Below are positions 10,836 through 22,400 of a stretch of 37,223 nt of DNA, piece after piece. Location of the stretch: the NCBI RefSeq assembly GCF_001039355.2, contig NW_019775491.1, positions 589,481 to 626,703 of the forward strand. The letters are read 5' to 3'. The stretch's first letter is position 1. Each line of letters begins with the position of its first letter. The notes under the pieces were generated by a model. The model searched no databases, had not been told where the DNA came from, and worked only from the letters and a program-made list of their open reading frames with translations. The translations under genes were made by a program, and so were the position numbers. The stretch is from Lingula anatina (Eukaryota; Brachiopoda; Lingulata; Lingulida; Lingulidae).

Positions 10836-13001
10836 GTTTTTTTTAATACTAAGAAACAAAAAAACATCCCCCTTTTTCCTTTGCGATTTGGAAATACAGT
10901 AATTCGTATCCGAACCACCTGGCATTCTTGATACTCATCGCTTTCCATCCATTCCAAACAATCTATTCCATAATTTCCTAATGAAAAAGTGGCTTTATTA
11001 AAACTTTAAACGTTTTTGCATTAAATCAGATTGCATGACGGCAGATCGGGTGGTTGATGTGATATTTTCAACAGAAAAGTAAATTAATTTGTTCTGTTGA
11101 AGCCTTTAAAATGAAATTGTGAGGGGAAAACGCTGTTTAAGTTGATTTTCAAAGTAAAATATATACTCGGATGCATTTGACTTGCGCATTATCAATAAAT
11201 CGTCTATTTGTCACCAAATTTTTGATACAGCCTTGGAATTTCCACATTAACAACCACAACTATCTTTTGACGTTCGAATTTTGTTTTAGATCAAAATCCC
11301 ATTGGCCTTCCACATACGAGACCATAATAATAAAAAGGAAGAAAATACTATTTATTTGCCATCCCAATCGAACTGTCAATGTAGGTTCGAGTACATCTGG
11401 TGGTTAACAGGAACGAAATGCAATAGATTTTGATGTTCACCAAAGCTTTATTTCAAAACGTATTTAAATAATAAAAATGAATGTAGAAATAACCGTGCTG
11501 GGAGAGTAAAAATGAGGGGGTGGCATGAGGATGATTTTAATGTTCCGCCAGATATCTGGTTGTCAGTCGGTGCTACATTGAAAAGTTTTTCATCAAAATT
11601 AAACCTTGTTGAACTTTCAATAAAAAATATTGGTGTCCTCTTGGAAATAATTCTGAACGTAGTTTAACTTGGCAGTTATCAATAGAAGAAATCTGTGACG
11701 TGCCGATTTTAGTAACGCGCATATTATAGCAGACATGGAAATTGGTGATTCTTGTCTAACCTAATATTTTGTCTTCCTAATCTTAAGTAATCTCAAAACT
11801 TTCATCCGAATTGATATCACTGGCAAGTAACACTTCACTGATGGAATGGTTCTTAATACAGAGTGTTTGATGTGTATATAAACGTGTGGCATGAAAGGTA
11901 TTCTCTACATGGCCGCGTTAAAAATTTCCCAGTCGTATTTTCTATACTTCTATTATGCAAAACTACTAGTCATTCCCAATTCAGATAAATGCTCCTCATA
12001 TAGAAGTACCTGGCGCCGATAGATACTTGTGAAATATACAGGAAGAAATGGGTTTCAAATTGACTAGCCAGGCTATTTAGAAATGAATCATTAAATTTAA
12101 ACTGGAATTAAAATCGAATCCAAGTGCTGAACAACGGGTCAAACAATGATTCGTGAGTTGGAAAAATTGATTTTCCCAGAAGAAAATTCATTTTGGCGGA
12201 TAAATTCCTCCCAGAGTACCTTTAACTTAATTGTGCATTACAATACTCCAAGTGGGCATGTTATTCAGAATCAAGGCATTAGAGGGTAAGCGACGCAGTG
12301 ATACACGTATAGGCCTATCTAACGTTTTCAAACATAAAGAGCCCGTGGCACATGGATTATTCTATTTATCTTCTCTTCACCTTTCACTATGGAATTATAT
12401 GGTCGATTCTGAGTGAGCAATTAGGAGTGTATTTTTAGTCGTGGCACCCTATAAATAAACCAAAAAAGACCCGTTATCAGCATGGATCGGTAATCAACAG
12501 AAACTTTGAACGGGTATACAAAATTTGGTTTAACACATTACTTGTTTCCGTTTTAATGCGTTTACAAAGAGAGAATTCATATCAGCCCCTCACCAGAACT
12601 CATTTATTTCGATACATTCAAAACGGGTACCCAGGTGTATTCCATTTTAATTTCCCCTAAAAAGGGATGGTGTATCGGTTAATCACTGATATCAAGATGC
12701 TTGGATTAGTGCGATAAACGGACTTGAAGGAAAAACAGGATAGATAGATAGAACTGATTATTTGCTTAGACAGAGACAGTCTAGCTATCAGTTAAAATAA
12801 ATATAAGATTAATTAAGGCCCATCGCGACCCGAATTCCCTCCCTTCGCGCATTTTGGAGGTTTTTTGTTTCTCGCGAAGCCCCATCTTTGAGCTTATATA
12901 CATCTACTCTGAGGACGTACACAATACATATGGGTTTGGGTTGAATATATATATTAAAAAATCAAATTAAATATCACAGAAAGCGATATGCAAAACAGGT
13001 T
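10836..13001. other. Intergenic region, nothing recognised
   Basis: No exon-like similarity, RNA gene or transposon end was recognised. It should contain the promoter and 5' part of the downstream glycosyltransferase gene. A TATAAATA string occurs at 12450-12457, but its position far from the start codon makes a core-promoter role speculative. Confidence 0.5.
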
Positions 13002-14607
13002 AATGAAATCAATAATTCAGAACCTCAGGAGGATCAGAGTCCAGGACGATTTGTCCAGCTGATGGTCTCGTAGGGAATTCCCTGGCACACGTAACATACA
13101 GGGATAGCACAAGCAAATTGGCTTTTCGCATGATGAAGAGTATTTCCCAGGTTTGTCTGCGTCTTTAAATCAATACAAAGTGTAGTGACGATGCTTACGT
13201 AGACAATCAATGTGAGTAGATCTGTTTCTGTGTGCGATCGCTAGAAACCCAAATCATAACGTAGTATCTCGGAAACGGATTATCCACGCGGATACCGCGG
13301 CATTCCGTGAAGAGGGCACAGCACCGAGACATGACCTTTCCCATGTATAATTAGATGCAGCAGTAATGCGCTTAAGGTTGGTGGGTAACCCATCGCATGG
13401 CTATATACATGTATACAGGCTTTTATGTGCACTGTGTAGAAGATTTCAACCAACGTGACCCCGCTGAAGGATTTCAGGTGAAATGTTGATGGCCAGTTGA
13501 TCTGATCATCGCTAGTTTGTCGCGTTTAAAAGAACGCTGGTCGCCACGGTAAACTGTATAGCTTCATATATTTCACAGTTGGGGTCAAGAGGTAGACCTA
13601 CTAAATAAGAAACGGTGATTATTTAATCGATGTGGATCTACTTCAGTGTGGCTGCATAGCAGGAACAGCGAACAAATATCGTCTGCTGGCTTCCTGCGTG
13701 TACTGACAACACTTTGAGGGTTGCCATATAGTATGAAATGGTACGAAAATGACAGGACAAAGAGGAAAAGAGGATGTTGTTGATTCTAAGGTTGAAAGTT
13801 GGAGGTTGATTTTTACCAGAGCAATACAGAATGCCGCCGAGGAAGAAGAAGCGGGCTGTGCGTTCACAAAACGACTGCGAATGGCCTTGCCCGCCATTAT
13901 TACTGATTATTTTGCTGCTGGTATTTTTCATCTTGGCTTTATCACAAGTAATGCTAGTTCACAACACTAAGTACATCGATCAACAGAGAAAGATGAGGGA
14001 CTGGAGATCTATACAAGCTGAACTCAGGGAGATGGACCGCAGTATGCGAGCCCTCCTATTAGATAAAAGTATTCCTTCCATTGACGTAAACCGAAAAATT
14101 TTGCAGAATGAGGTTAACGCTCACAAAATAGCCGCCATGATAGAGGAGGCTTCTTCTGGCTTAAGCCGCGGTATCTCCAATGTTATGCCAAACGACACTG
14201 TTATCGCCGACGCCATGACAATAGCAAATAAATCGGCCAACATCCAAGATTTAGGCCCATCTGGCAATATTGATTTACTTAACGATATCAAGAATATTAA
14301 CACTACCAAAGAAAACGATAAATTCTCCTTATTTCAGCTACTATTTAGGGGAGGTCATTTTAATAGAACTGCCAATGCTGCTGGTTTCAGAACCAATTTT
14401 CTAAATAACAGTGATGAAAACAATAATTCATTACAACCAGACCTAAATTTGAACCATTCTGTGACGTGGCCACAAGTTCGACACGATGTGAAGTATAAGC
14501 ATTCACTGGAGTATTGCCCGTCAGTTCCCCCTAACTTGGGTAAGTGACTCCTAGCTATGCTTTGCTTATGTTAGTAACACATCTCTGTATCCTTAAGTTA
14601 GTAACAC
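13002..14607 (+). repeat. 1606-bp duplicate, left copy (probable assembly artefact)
   Basis: This block reappears at 14609-16214 with a constant offset of 1607 and no difference that I can see. It covers upstream sequence, the whole first coding exon and the start of intron 1. The left copy ends at a single N (14608), exactly where the right copy runs into a CT/CA microsatellite. End-of-contig equals start-of-next-contig is the signature of an overlap that the assembler did not merge. Confidence 0.9.
13831..14539 (+). pseudogene. Extra copy of beta-4-galactosyltransferase-family exon 1 (likely artefactual)
   Basis: Encodes the same 236 residues as 15438-16146: cytoplasmic tail, membrane anchor, stem, and the CPSVPPNL block ahead of a GTAAGT donor (14540). 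It has no exons 2-6 of its own. If the duplication were real, this would be a duplicated first exon competing for splicing to exon 2; because of the N at 14608 I read it as a false duplication. The frame has an in-frame TGA shortly upstream of the ATG, which supports 13831 as the start. The type label means non-independent copy, not a decayed gene. Confidence 0.8.
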
Positions 14608-14608
14608 N
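14608..14608. other. Single N at junction of the 1606-bp duplicate
   Basis: One ambiguous base separates the two identical blocks. It marks a contig join. Confidence 0.9.
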
Positions 14609-16214
14609 AATGAAATCAATAATTCAGAACCTCAGGAGGATCAGAGTCCAGGACGATTTGTCCAGCTGATGGTCTCGTAGGGAATTCCCTGGCACACGTA
14701 ACATACAGGGATAGCACAAGCAAATTGGCTTTTCGCATGATGAAGAGTATTTCCCAGGTTTGTCTGCGTCTTTAAATCAATACAAAGTGTAGTGACGATG
14801 CTTACGTAGACAATCAATGTGAGTAGATCTGTTTCTGTGTGCGATCGCTAGAAACCCAAATCATAACGTAGTATCTCGGAAACGGATTATCCACGCGGAT
14901 ACCGCGGCATTCCGTGAAGAGGGCACAGCACCGAGACATGACCTTTCCCATGTATAATTAGATGCAGCAGTAATGCGCTTAAGGTTGGTGGGTAACCCAT
15001 CGCATGGCTATATACATGTATACAGGCTTTTATGTGCACTGTGTAGAAGATTTCAACCAACGTGACCCCGCTGAAGGATTTCAGGTGAAATGTTGATGGC
15101 CAGTTGATCTGATCATCGCTAGTTTGTCGCGTTTAAAAGAACGCTGGTCGCCACGGTAAACTGTATAGCTTCATATATTTCACAGTTGGGGTCAAGAGGT
15201 AGACCTACTAAATAAGAAACGGTGATTATTTAATCGATGTGGATCTACTTCAGTGTGGCTGCATAGCAGGAACAGCGAACAAATATCGTCTGCTGGCTTC
15301 CTGCGTGTACTGACAACACTTTGAGGGTTGCCATATAGTATGAAATGGTACGAAAATGACAGGACAAAGAGGAAAAGAGGATGTTGTTGATTCTAAGGTT
15401 GAAAGTTGGAGGTTGATTTTTACCAGAGCAATACAGAATGCCGCCGAGGAAGAAGAAGCGGGCTGTGCGTTCACAAAACGACTGCGAATGGCCTTGCCCG
15501 CCATTATTACTGATTATTTTGCTGCTGGTATTTTTCATCTTGGCTTTATCACAAGTAATGCTAGTTCACAACACTAAGTACATCGATCAACAGAGAAAGA
15601 TGAGGGACTGGAGATCTATACAAGCTGAACTCAGGGAGATGGACCGCAGTATGCGAGCCCTCCTATTAGATAAAAGTATTCCTTCCATTGACGTAAACCG
15701 AAAAATTTTGCAGAATGAGGTTAACGCTCACAAAATAGCCGCCATGATAGAGGAGGCTTCTTCTGGCTTAAGCCGCGGTATCTCCAATGTTATGCCAAAC
15801 GACACTGTTATCGCCGACGCCATGACAATAGCAAATAAATCGGCCAACATCCAAGATTTAGGCCCATCTGGCAATATTGATTTACTTAACGATATCAAGA
15901 ATATTAACACTACCAAAGAAAACGATAAATTCTCCTTATTTCAGCTACTATTTAGGGGAGGTCATTTTAATAGAACTGCCAATGCTGCTGGTTTCAGAAC
16001 CAATTTTCTAAATAACAGTGATGAAAACAATAATTCATTACAACCAGACCTAAATTTGAACCATTCTGTGACGTGGCCACAAGTTCGACACGATGTGAAG
16101 TATAAGCATTCACTGGAGTATTGCCCGTCAGTTCCCCCTAACTTGGGTAAGTGACTCCTAGCTATGCTTTGCTTATGTTAGTAACACATCTCTGTATCCT
16201 TAAGTTAGTAACAC
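14609..16214 (+). repeat. 1606-bp duplicate, right copy
   Basis: Counterpart of 13002-14607. This copy is continuous with the rest of the glycosyltransferase gene, so I use it for the gene model. Confidence 0.9.
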
Positions 16215-16278
<64 letters not shown>

Positions 16279-16409
16279 GGAGTACGTTTTTTCTTAGCGC
16301 CCCTAAACAACGCATGCAACGAATGTAGTGGTATGACATCTATGTCAACCGGTAAATGTGAAATCACAATGAGACCGTTACGACACACACACACACACAC
16401 ACACACGCA

Positions 16410-16441
<32 letters not shown>

Positions 16442-19400
16442 CACATTTCACCCAAGTGATAAATTTCATGCCATTTTATATTTTTATTTGCATATTTTAT
16501 TGCACAAAACACATCAGCTACATGTAACCTCATTCGTAATTTTCTAAGAACTGCGGATGCGGGTTCTTTGTCTATTCCTCGTTATGAGAGAAAACAAAAG
16601 CACGACTGAATTTGCGTCTACTCATTTAAACATGATGATATCAACATGCCAACCCAAAACCCACATCCCTCTCACCACGCACATAAAGCATGCGTGAGAA
16701 AAGACTTATGAAGGATTAGCGATGTCCGATAAGAAACATTTAGAAGGTCGAGGAGAGGTTTGTTCTTACACCACGTTATGATGACGTGTTGTGTTTCTTA
16801 CATACAGGATATTCAAGGTTGATTTAATTTGCTTTGGGTTCTTTGTTGTATTTGATGCCTTAAAGCCAGATTCTTTTCTTTTTGCGTAGTCTGTTACATC
16901 CGTATGTCTTTTTTTTTTTTTTTTTTTTTCAATTTGAGAGTTCTTGCCGTCGGAATAACTCCCCAACTACTCCCGTTAAAAAGTCCCTCGAGGTCCTCGA
17001 TGCTTCTTATCTTTTCATTTTCAGAGATCGATGTTTGAAAATTTGCTCGTGCTGCGGGAGTAGGGTAGGTTCCGCAGGGGGTATTGAATTCCTAACAATA
17101 TTACTTTCCTTCCGGTTCTCAGTGGAAATTTTCACGGGCGGATAACAAGCGTTGGTTGATATTATCAGGAACTGAATTATGAAGGATGACATGAAATCCA
17201 TGTTTTATAGCCACATTAACGTGGGTATGTTAAGAGAGAGAGGATTAAGAAAAATGTTAACAGGGGGCTGAATTTCAGGTTTTCATTAATAAAATTAATT
17301 ATTGCTTCATTACAATTCTTGTAATTGTTGATAAGTTCGCGTGGAAAAGAAATGCATCCGATCAATAAATTATGAATTGATAGATTTTCATTAATTTACA
17401 TATTCATTTATTTTAAGGACAATATTTATTTATTTATATCGCTTAGGTAAGAACAAAAATGTTTGGTGATCATGGTGTTACATGGTGTTGATCAAGGTTT
17501 TTTTCGCTCAAAAATGGCTGAAACCCACCTATTCAATAGTATTTTTATGCCATATTTTTTTCTAAGAGCTTTACGTCAGCAAATCACAATCGCATGACTA
17601 GACAATAAATTCCTTTTCGGCAAACCCGCAAGTAATCCATACTTCAATCTCACAGAAATGGATTTGCCTCAAAACGGGCGTTTACTGAACTTACCGCTAA
17701 TCGTACTGTGAATGGTGTAATAGTGTCAGTAGGATTACATGTGTCCTGGAAACCTGTAATATCACCATTTACTGAGAACAGGTTGTCTGATACGGGCATA
17801 TTATATCGTGTCATACAATAGATTTAATGTAGTGTAGTCGAAATACTGCAGGTTTAGAGATTTTGATGATCTAAAAGCACTAGTAATTGAAACTGAAATT
17901 CTGTTGTTGTTTTTTTCGTAATATACACGAAGTAATATTCACAAATATCATATGTTAGTTCTTATAGTGAGATATTGGAACAGTGTAAAATGATTGTGAT
18001 CACAGACTGAAGCTATACAGGAATTTTTTCAATATATTGAATTTGCTTGAAGAAAAGAGACAGACTTTGTCTGAAAAGGACATTATGTGCAAATTACTTG
18101 TTTAATCAAGTAAAAAGTGTCTGATTATATGTTCCTTGCTATTTGGGGTGCGATCCAAACAATTTAATTAGTTTTGCTTCAGACGCTCGGGACACAAGTT
18201 TCTTCTTAATCAATACCAACTTGTACTTTTTCATTCAATCGCTATTCCATCCCCTGGCGGTATATTTGTATTAAACAGATTTATGTGACGCCACATTTCA
18301 TCAATAGCTCATCTTTATATATGTTAAGATAGTGCAACTAAATTCTTTACCATGTCGCCGATATTTAGACAAAACTTTCGTTAATTGAACCAAGACTCAA
18401 ATAATTTTTTAAAAAATTTTTATAAGTGAAGTGCAAATTACAAAATGAGAGTTTTTGAATGTTAACTCCGAATTGTAAACTCTCCTATAGAAGATAATTA
18501 ATGGAGGAGAAAAGCCAAATATTTCCGAGTTATTGATCGTGTGTCAATTCCATATCTCAACAATTTACTGTGAATTGGCATTTACGGTATCATTTGTTCC
18601 CAGGACGATATCCTAGGCCCAGACACGACTCTGGTCTATTAGAAGCATTAGCATAATGGAAAACAGTTTTTCTTCAGAAGCTCTTAAGTTCAATAATGAA
18701 ATTACTGCATTAGCGCACATCGTTTGGCCACTGAATCAAATGTACCATAATTTGAAACAATCAAAAAGGATTTGCCTTCGTGCTAGTGCCTCTTATTTTT
18801 CTTTATATTAGAATATCATTGTTTCCAATCTGTCCTTCACATTACCAAGATAAACCTCATATGAACTAAGTGAGGATTTGTGTTTTGACATAAAATGCCT
18901 ATTTTTATTTTCTGTTTAAAATGTAGGGCTTATTCTGTGTTCTTTAACATTACTTCATTTCAGCCTTTAAGCTTCTAAAATATGATAACGCATTCTCTGA
19001 GGTTAATCTAAATGTGTTGCCACACCAAAAATAAATTGTATCTTTTTCTTTTTCAGTTGGTGCTACAAGGGTGGATGTAACGCACAATGCCAATCTCAGT
19101 ATGAATGAAATTGTGAGGCAGAACCCAGAGGTGCTACCGGGAGGGGCGTGGCGACCACGTGACTGTGTGGCGCGCCACCGTGTGGCGGTTATCATTCCGT
19201 ACAGAGATCGACTGGAACATCTGATCGTCCTTTTGTCCCACCTCCATCCAGTCCTCCAGAGACAGCAGTTAGATTACAGAGTTATAGTCGTTGAACAGGC
19301 ACGTTAGAAATAAAATGTTTTGTTGAGTAAGATTTCAGGTAGATGTTAACATTAAAAATGTTTATATTGATTAAGCTGTAGGGGAGCCCACTTTGTAGGC

Positions 19401-22400
19401 ATGTCATGGGTCTTAATGAGAATTGGTTACGCTTTTTAAACTTTGAGCCAATTTTTCAAGTTTTAAGTAACTTAAATAGACTCAAACAAACTTTGTACTG
19501 CAACCTTGATATTCTGGGTTTTGTTGTGCATCAAATTCAATTGTATGAGGGGAAAAAGAGATTTTAATGAAGTCACACACCCTTCACTGAATGTTAGCAC
19601 CGCTGTCTAAAACGTCAATTTTCTTTATAGCTCTATTTTTGTCGCAGGAAATTACTTGGCTGTTTAAAGATTCCTTTTTTTAAGTGGACGCCCTGATGTA
19701 TTGCTTTTCCCATTGTTTTTCACAGACAGGAAACGACACATTTAACAAAGCCCGGCTCATGAACCTCGCGTTTGTGGAGGGCCTGAAGATGTACAATTTC
19801 CAGTGTTTTGTGTTCCATGACGTGGATTTGGTCCCCGAGGACGACCGGAATATGTACTCCTGCCCTGTGATGCCCCGACACATGTCTGTGGCTATAGATG
19901 AAATGGGATACAAGTAAGTGGAAGATGACAGTTGAACCAGGATATACAGCAAAGTTAATACAAGGCTGAGAAACAAAACCAATCGAAATATTGACTTACG
20001 AATGTTTTCACTTGTATTTGGCAGCTATGGAAAAGCGAACTGTGATTATGAAAAATTAATCCGTAAATTAACTCATTCAGTCTGATGCTACAGTATGTCT
20101 GCAGATGAGAATGAAATATAGATGTGTGGCTTAGTGAAAGCCATGCTAATCATTTGTCAAATGCAATCCATGTAGATAATTGTAAACATTTTCCACTGTA
20201 CACGACATATTTATCTTGCAGAATGGATAACTGCCAGTTTATTTTAATTAGTGTACATACAACCCAGACATCAAGAATACACGCTTGATTGTCAATACCC
20301 TGTGTGACAGGATTGGTAGTGCTAGGAATGGAAGTCCGGAGTCCTATATGATTAGTACAAGTCGGGGATAGTCGGAGTATTGGGGTTAATACATGGGACG
20401 AATGTCACCTGTACAAAGTAATGGGAAATGGACTTCAGTTCCTAGCTGACTACACCGGCACATCTTTGTCCTAACGTTCCTTTTAACGATATCTTTAATT
20501 TGCTTTGAAACAGGCTCTCTGGGACACGTACCAATAATGAGATATTTTCCTTCTGTTCCAGACTGGCGTACGAGGAGCTGGTAGGCGGAGTGCTGAATAT
20601 GCGTGTTGAACACTTCCAGCGGGTGAACGGCTACTCTAACCTGTACTGGGGATGGGGAGCAGAGGACGACGACATGGCTTACCGGTCAGTTTGAAATATT
20701 GGCTGCACAGAACTGCTCATATATATATATTATTTTGTCTTTAAAATAGTCCGCTTCAAACCTGAAAATGCCGCAAAACCTAACGCCTCTCTTGTTAATA
20801 CGGGATTGTAATATATCAGCTCCATTCTGGTTTTAATAATGACTTTCCACCCAGAAGACAATATACAGACTTGACGTTTAATATGGATTTTTTGAAATCA
20901 TTTTTCTTTTATTTTTTCCTATTTTTCTGACTGATAATTGATAACAAGGCTTCGAATCGGGTTTAAAAGACTTAATATTATCTCTTCATTTGTATGGCAG
21001 GTTTCATGCCACACAGCAACCATTAAAAGATCATATATTCTAAATTACCATTTGTGAAAGAGTCGTAGGCCCCACAAAGGACTCTGATATCAGTGTCTAG
21101 GCACAGCAAAGGTCAGGTGTGCGTCTGGCCTCATCTGGTTGCTACCAGGGCTCTCTAGCGGCGAGGCATTACTTCTGACAGGTTTCTTAGAGTTTGATCT
21201 GGAAAAAAAATTCCAGGCATCGGTCAAAGCTTGTCCAATTTGGTTTAGGTTTGTTGTAGAACCAGTAGGCAAGTAATAACTATCTACAGTTTGTTTATAG
21301 GGTCAAATCTGGCGATCTTGATAGTTCCTGTAGCTGCTTAATCCACTGCTTCTGCAAATAATCTGCGAATACAAGTGCACTGTTTGGACGAGCATTTTCA
21401 TCTGGTAAAATAAAATTGTTTGTGAGGAGCCCTCGAACAAATGGCAGGTATACGGTTTCCAGAATATTCCTCTATTTGACATGGTTTCAGTATCCACGGA
21501 TGACTTCCATTGGTGTTTTGGCACCAATATAAATTCCACAGATGAAATCTGACCTCAATAGTGAAAGTCACATGATGTTGTGTTCGAAACCGTTGATGAC
21601 GTTCCCAACTGATTGTAGAAATAGACCACGATATTATTTTGTTCACAGTGGCCTCCTAAGAAGTTTATGGTAAAATGAAGAGCTGAAGTCAGTCAGGGGA
21701 TTACAAAGATACTTAAAATACGCTTTTGGCTGACAATTTGCCCCTCTTTTGAAGGCAACTGGTTGTGTTTGTTGATTGTAGCAGCAATTAGTCCCGTTTT
21801 CTATTGGTAGACGTGGCCTCTGCGTAGGTCCACTAGTCCGGGCATACATGTGTCTCTGTATAACAGTACTGAACATTCTTTGTGATGCAATAATCTGACT
21901 GGAATTGTCTGTTCTTTTTAGAGAACTATGCTCTCTGTCATAGTCACACTAGGACCGGCCCAAAGAGTGCTACCCAATGAAATTATTAGATATTACGTAA
22001 TGCAAGAGGGCTAAAGACAAGGTAGTCAATTAATTGTTACTGACACACCTGACTACACTTTGTTCTATTTACGTATCTGATGTAAGATAAAAGATTAAAA
22101 ACCATACGTTTTATCCCTATGCATATCTTTTAAACTGAATATTCCATATTAAATGTCAAATCTGTACGATAAGAGCGGTTTCGAATTTTAGATCTTTTAC
22201 CTTAGTCTAAGAACAATCGCAATTTTTGTAAGCCTTCTGGTATTTTGCTTAATGAATTTTGTGAAAACATAACTCAACTGCGTTCCAAACAATATTGAGA
22301 CAGACTTGTTTATCTGATGAGAGCCCACATTTACCTTGACGTCAACAAGAAACGTGTAGTGTTTACAATAGAACCGAGTTACTTGTTTTGGCATAACGCT

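Noticed and set aside
11381-11400. GGTTCGAGT string resembling a tRNA T-loop
   Set aside because: No acceptor stem, D-arm or anticodon arm can be built around it.
13638-13931. 97- and 84-codon minus-strand frames, seen again at 15245-15538
   Set aside because: Shadows of the GT7 first exon and its upstream sequence; their recurrence only reflects the 1606-bp duplicate.
13002-16214. Genuine tandem duplication of a first exon
   Set aside because: No visible sequence difference and a contig-join N between the copies make an assembly artefact the simpler reading.
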